Source: DASUCS01 sp041166745 (GTDB taxonomy: Bacteria > Actinomycetota > Acidimicrobiia > Acidimicrobiales > JACDCH01). From it: a stretch of DNA of 64,000 bases. Where the stretch lies: positions 124,001-188,000 of the forward strand of contig JBEEGH010000028.1 in the NCBI GenBank assembly GCA_041166745.1, read 5' to 3'. Below, one piece after another: positions 60,600 to 64,000 of the stretch. Position numbers and translations under genes: made by a program. The notes under the pieces were generated by a model that saw nothing but the letters and a program-made list of their open reading frames with translations, ran no database searches and was not told the origin of the DNA. Position 1 is the first letter of the stretch. Every line of letters starts with the position of its first letter.

Positions 60600-61615
60600 C
60601 TGTTTCGCTCTTCGAGCCATTCGCCAAGCTGCTGGCCTTCTTCTACAGCATCTGGCCGTCGTACGGAGGGGCGATCGCGCTCTTCACGCTCACGATCATG
60701 GTCGTGCTCACCCCGCTCACCCTCAAGGGCACCCGCTCGATGATGGTGCTCCAGGCGCTACAGCCGGAGATGAAGAAGATCCAGGCCCAGCACAAGGACG
60801 ACCGCCAGAAGCTGAACGAAGAGCTGCTCAAGTTCTACAAAGAAAACAAGATCAACCCGCTCGGCGGATGCCTGCCGCTGCTCGTGCAGCTGCCGGTCTT
60901 CATCATCCTCTACAACGTGCTCAAGGGGCTTACGGCGCACTCGGAGATCGTCGATGGCAAGGAGGTCTTCCTCCCGCAGTACCTCGATCCGTCGAGCAAG
61001 ATGTGGCAGGCACTCCACAGCTCACACGAGATGAAGTCGTGGGGCATGGACCTCTCGAAGTCGGTCACCACGGTGATGAGCGACTCGGGGTTCGGCAAGG
61101 CGCTCCCCTACATCCTGATGATCGTTTTTGTCGCTCTGACCAGCCTGATCCAGCAGAAGCAGATCAGCGGCCGGAATCCGGCGGCCGCGAGCAACCCGCA
61201 ACAGCAGATGCTGATGAAGCTCGGCCCGATCATGCTGACCGGCATCTCGATCATCTACCAAGGCGGTCTCGTCATCTATCTGCTGGTCTCGAACCTGTAC
61301 CGCGTCGCCCAGCAGGCGCTCATCTCTCGCACGATCTACAACACCCCCGAGGCGAAGCAGCTGCTCGCGCAGCAGATGAAGGACGCGGAGGAGAAGAAGA
61401 AGTCGGGAGCCCCGCAAGGAGGCTTCTTCAAGCAGTTGCTCGGCGACGCCGCCCCGCAGCTCAACAAGGACAAGGCCGGTAGCAACGGCGGCAAAGGTCC
61501 CCCCAAACCCGCGGCCGGGGGAACCAAACCTCCCGCGGCCAAGAGCAACGGAGGTCGGACTACGCCACCGAAGAACCGATCGGCCGCCGCCCGCAAGAAG
61601 AAGAAGCGGAAGTAG
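60590..61615 (+). CDS. yidC: membrane protein insertase YidC
   Basis: A 341-residue insertase of the actinobacterial type without the large periplasmic domain: five membrane helices, the amphipathic cytosolic loop (MKKIQAQHKDDRQKLNEELL, NPLGGCLPLLVQLPVF), and a long Lys/Pro/Gly-rich C-terminal tail (about 275-341, ending RKKKKRK) that can contact the ribosome. ATG 60590 inside the end of yidD suggests coupling. Confidence 0.94.
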   Translation: MFVAVSLFEPFAKLLAFFYSIWPSYGGAIALFTLTIMVVLTPLTLKGTRSMMVLQALQPEMKKIQAQHKDDRQKLNEELLKFYKENKINPLGGCLPLLVQLPVFIILYNVLKGLTAHSEIVDGKEVFLPQYLDPSSKMWQALHSSHEMKSWGMDLSKSVTTVMSDSGFGKALPYILMIVFVALTSLIQQKQISGRNPAAASNPQQQMLMKLGPIMLTGISIIYQGGLVIYLLVSNLYRVAQQALISRTIYNTPEAKQLLAQQMKDAEEKKKSGAPQGGFFKQLLGDAAPQLNKDKAGSNGGKGPPKPAAGGTKPPAAKSNGGRTTPPKNRSAAARKKKKRK

Positions 61616-61620
61616 CGCAC

Positions 61621-62562
61621 ATGGAATGGGTCGAAACGACGGGCAAGACCGTCGACGAAGCAAAAGAAGCCGCCCTCGATCAACTGGGCGTGCACGAGGA
61701 TGACGCCGAGTTCGAGGTGGTGGAAGAACCTCGTACCGGGCTCTTCGGTCGGACCCGGGGAGAGGCGAGGGTGCGCGCCAGAGTGCGCCCCACCAGCCCC
61801 CGCCCGAAGGCAGAGCGGGGCAATCGCCGCCGGCGCCGTCCCGAATCAGGGCGCAAGTCCGAGCAAGGTGGCGGAGCGGATCGGCCGGCACCGTCCGAGG
61901 ATCGCCCGACGGCGTCTCCAGGGCGGCCCGACGGTCGGAAGTCGACAACTCGGCGCCGATCCCGCGGTGGGCGGAGTGGCGCGGAGCAGAGTGGTGGCGG
62001 GGCCGGCGAACGAACGCCCCGCTCCCCCAGGAACGTCAACGGAGACGATGAGCAGGAAGGAAGCGGCATGGACGCCACCGTGGAGGAGCAAGCTGCGATC
62101 ATGCGGTCGTTTCTGGAGGGACTCGTCGATGCCTTCGACCTCGACGCCACCTTTGAAGAGGAACGACTCGATGAGGACACGATCGAGCTGAAGGTGGTGG
62201 GCGACAACCTCGGCCTGATGATCGGCCCCAAGGGCCAGACCTTGCAATCGGTGCAGGAGCTCGCCCGCACGGTGGTGCAGCGCCAAGCGACTGGCACCCA
62301 CCACGGAAGGGTCCGCATCGACATCGGTGGGTACCGGGAGCGCCGCAAGGAAGCCCTCGCCCGCTTCGCCACGCAGGTCGCCGCCGACGTGGCGACGAGT
62401 GGAGTGGCCAAGGCCCTCGAGCCGATGCATCCCGCCGACCGAAAAGTGGTGCACGACACCGTCAACGAGCTCGACGGTGTCGCCACGACATCGGAGGGCG
62501 AGGAACCTCGCCGTCGGGTGGTCATCCTGCCGGCTGCAGCCGCAACGGCCGAACCCAGCTGA
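61621..62562 (+). CDS. jag: Jag/KhpB RNA-binding protein
   Basis: A 313-residue protein: Jag_N (1-50, WVETTGKTVDEAKEAALDQL, GLFGRTRGEARVR), a long basic, Ser/Arg/Gly-rich linker (about 55-150), a KH domain (about 160-235, LMIGPKGQTLQSVQ) and an R3H domain (245-310, MHPADRKVVHDTV). It binds RNA and works with KhpA; gene position after yidC is universal in Gram-positives. ATG 61621 is 5 bp after yidC. Confidence 0.93.
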   Translation: MEWVETTGKTVDEAKEAALDQLGVHEDDAEFEVVEEPRTGLFGRTRGEARVRARVRPTSPRPKAERGNRRRRRPESGRKSEQGGGADRPAPSEDRPTASPGRPDGRKSTTRRRSRGGRSGAEQSGGGAGERTPRSPRNVNGDDEQEGSGMDATVEEQAAIMRSFLEGLVDAFDLDATFEEERLDEDTIELKVVGDNLGLMIGPKGQTLQSVQELARTVVQRQATGTHHGRVRIDIGGYRERRKEALARFATQVAADVATSGVAKALEPMHPADRKVVHDTVNELDGVATTSEGEEPRRRVVILPAAAATAEPS

Positions 62563-62588
62563 ACCTCGCGCGTTCTCCGCTGACGCTG

Positions 62589-63164
62589 GTGCTCGAGCGG
62601 GCCAAGCGGCTCGGTTTCCTCGGGCCGGGGCCGGTGGAGGAGCACCTGCAGCACGCAGCCGCCTTTGCGTCGGCAGTAGCGGCGCCGGACCTGGCGCTTG
62701 ATCTCGGCAGTGGTGGAGGGATACCAGGACTGGCGCTTGCGGTGCGCTGGCCCGATTCGCGGTGGGTGTTGCTCGATGCCAACGCCCGCCGCACGTCCTT
62801 CCTCGAGTCCGCGGTCGGGGAGCTCGGTCTGGCGGACCGGATGACGGTCGTGGCCGATCGGGCCGAACGCTCGGCCCGCGACGACCGCTGGAGGGGCACA
62901 TTCACCCTGGTCGTGGCTCGAAGTTTCGGCCCGCCGGCGGTGACGGCCGAGTGTGCGAGTGGATTCCTGCACGTGGGTGGCCGCCTGTTGGTCAGCGAGC
63001 CCCCCGCCGATGACCCGAATCGCTGGCCCCCGGGCCCCTTGGTCGAGCTTGGGCTGATCGATCACGGCCGCTGGGGCCAGATTCGGGTGCTCGAACAGGC
63101 AGCACCTGTCTCGGAGCGGTATCCGCGGCGAGTCGGCGTGCCCGCCAAGCGCCCACTCTGGTGA
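62589..63164 (+). CDS. rsmG: 16S rRNA (guanine-N7) methyltransferase RsmG
   Basis: A 191-residue SAM methyltransferase for G527 of 16S rRNA. Motif I is LALDLGSGGGIPGLALA, acidic residue in LLDANARRTSFLES, and later VVARSFGPPAVTAEC. It is a little shorter than most RsmG; GTG 62589 is the first usable start and an alternative start further upstream is not seen. parS and parA follow. Confidence 0.9.
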   Translation: MLERAKRLGFLGPGPVEEHLQHAAAFASAVAAPDLALDLGSGGGIPGLALAVRWPDSRWVLLDANARRTSFLESAVGELGLADRMTVVADRAERSARDDRWRGTFTLVVARSFGPPAVTAECASGFLHVGGRLLVSEPPADDPNRWPPGPLVELGLIDHGRWGQIRVLEQAAPVSERYPRRVGVPAKRPLW

Positions 63165-63169
63165 CCGAA

Positions 63170-63221
63170 CGTTCCACGGGGAACGATGCGCTCGGCGGAG
63201 TGAGGCGTTTCACGTGGAACA
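63170..63221. other. parS site (strong) and degenerate parS-like palindrome
   Basis: CGTTTCACGTGGAACA (63206-63221) differs from the ParB consensus TGTTTCACGTGAAACA at two positions (one outer base and a central G, both common). Thirty-six bases upstream, CGTTCC-ACGG-GGAACG (63170-63185) is a palindrome of the same outline with five changes. They lie between rsmG and parA. Confidence 0.85.
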
Positions 63222-63262
63222 CGTGCCTCAACTAGTCCTTGACCGGGCCGAGCCTACGCAGC

Positions 63263-64000
63263 ATGATTGCGCACCTGGTGAGCGACGCCCCTTCTGACCT
63301 CGTTTCACGCGGCCAAGCCATCTTCGAACGATTGCGCGCCGAGCCTCAAGCGCCAGTCGAGACCCCCGCTCCTCCTGCCGAGCCGGACGCCGCCACCGTG
63401 GTTGCGGAAACCGCTACAGATGTGGCCGCGCCCGAGCCCCAGACCGAGCCAGAAACCGAGCCGGCGGTCGACGCGGGCCCGGAACCAGAGGTGGTCGATC
63501 CGGCGCCCGCACCAGATGTGGCGAAGGATCCCGATCCTGCCCGTTTCATACGGCCGCTCCCGCGGGTGATGGCCGTGACCAACCAAAAGGGTGGCGTCGG
63601 CAAGACCACGACCGCTGTGAACCTCGGTGCCGCGGTGGCGGACTTGGGCTACCGGGTGCTGGTTGTCGATCTCGATCCCCAGGGCAACGCCACTACCGGC
63701 CTCGGCTTGAACACCCGCGATCTGCAATCTTCGATGTATGACGTGATTCTTCATGATGCTTCGATCGACGATTGCATCGAAGCGACGTCGGTGCGCAACC
63801 TCTTCGTGGCCCCTGCCAGCCTGGACCTGGCCGGCGCGGAGATCGAGCTCGTTCCGGCCTTCAGCCGGGAGCTCAAGCTGCGTAAGGCGCTCGAGGAGGT
63901 GTCGGCCGACTACGACTACGTGTTCATCGACTGCCCACCATCGCTCGGGCTGCTGACGGTGAACAGTTTGGCGGCCGCGACCGAGGTGATCGTTCCCATC
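63263..64000 (+). CDS. parA: chromosome-partitioning ATPase ParA, 5' part
   Basis: The first 246 codons of ParA; the gene runs off the window. ATG 63263 is followed by about 95 residues of Ala/Pro/Glu/Asp-rich disordered N-terminus before the ParA core (PLPRVMAVTNQKGGVGKTT, VVDLDPQGNATTG, VFIDCPPSLGLLTVNS). Actinobacterial Soj/ParA often has such an extension; it is long here. It segregates the origin with ParB on the nearby parS. Confidence 0.93.
   Translation, partial: MIAHLVSDAPSDLVSRGQAIFERLRAEPQAPVETPAPPAEPDAATVVAETATDVAAPEPQTEPETEPAVDAGPEPEVVDPAPAPDVAKDPDPARFIRPLPRVMAVTNQKGGVGKTTTAVNLGAAVADLGYRVLVVDLDPQGNATTGLGLNTRDLQSSMYDVILHDASIDDCIEATSVRNLFVAPASLDLAGAEIELVPAFSRELKLRKALEEVSADYDYVFIDCPPSLGLLTVNSLAAATEVIVPI

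Overview
The window is a high-GC stretch around the replication origin of an actinobacterium. The markers are the gene order rpmH-dnaA-dnaN-recF-DUF721-gyrB-gyrA-DUF3566-tRNA-Ile, the crgA/pabA/PASTA-kinase group at the left edge, sigma/anti-stress and cAMP proteins of mycobacterial type, and many GTG/TTG starts. Queuosine synthesis genes and abundant c-di-GMP and cAMP signalling fit a free-living lineage such as Acidimicrobiia better than a classical mycobacterium or streptomycete. That placement is inference; no 16S gene is present.

Layout. (1) 0-5 kb: end of a PASTA-domain kinase, pabA/trpG, a REC/degenerate-GGDEF protein, crgA, a thiolase with a TetR-type operator, and a GAF histidine kinase. 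(2) 5-12 kb: an ABC-F ATPase, queF, and an opposing operon hydrolase-adenylate cyclase-queC-queE-queD, all joined by 1-4 nt overlaps; then a PPOX flavoenzyme and a methyltransferase that share a palindromic 3' end. (3) 12-20 kb: a c-di-GMP/two-component block: GGDEF-EAL enzyme, coupled 77-aa protein, REC-HD-GYP-REC-LuxR fusion, LysR regulator, hybrid kinase. (4) 20-34 kb: a surface and cAMP island. An ice-binding-like protein is paired with a class E/F-type sortase. Then come two convergent operons. The plus-strand operon is DTEG-repeat peptide 1, FecR lipoprotein, Crp regulator, two more FecR lipoproteins and a cNMP-binding patatin. The minus-strand operon is CHASE2-adenylate cyclase, MFS-cNMP protein, DDT-repeat peptide 2, GAF protein and cytosolic subtilisin. 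(5) 34-50 kb: mixed genes: an ECF42-type sigma factor with its DGPF partner, tRNA-Ala, a beta-propeller protein, prfC, lipoproteins, hydrolase, hisN-like phosphatase, map, response regulator and kinase, a FliA-type sigma factor, a dehydrogenase, a LARTG-type surface protein and tRNA-Ile. (6) 50-64 kb: gyrA, gyrB, recF, dnaN, oriC, dnaA, rpmH, rnpA, yidD, yidC, jag, rsmG, parS and the start of parA.

The best candidate for an undescribed system is the 21.9-33.8 kb pair of operons. A membrane CHASE2 cyclase would make cAMP. Three proteins with intact cyclic-nucleotide cassettes (Crp, MFS-cNMP, cNMP-patatin) would read it. Two small proteins with five repeats each of a D-D-T-E-G type motif sit in these operons, one of them translationally coupled to a GAF protein and a propeptide-less subtilisin. 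I know of no described family for these peptides. The processing or modification role is inference.
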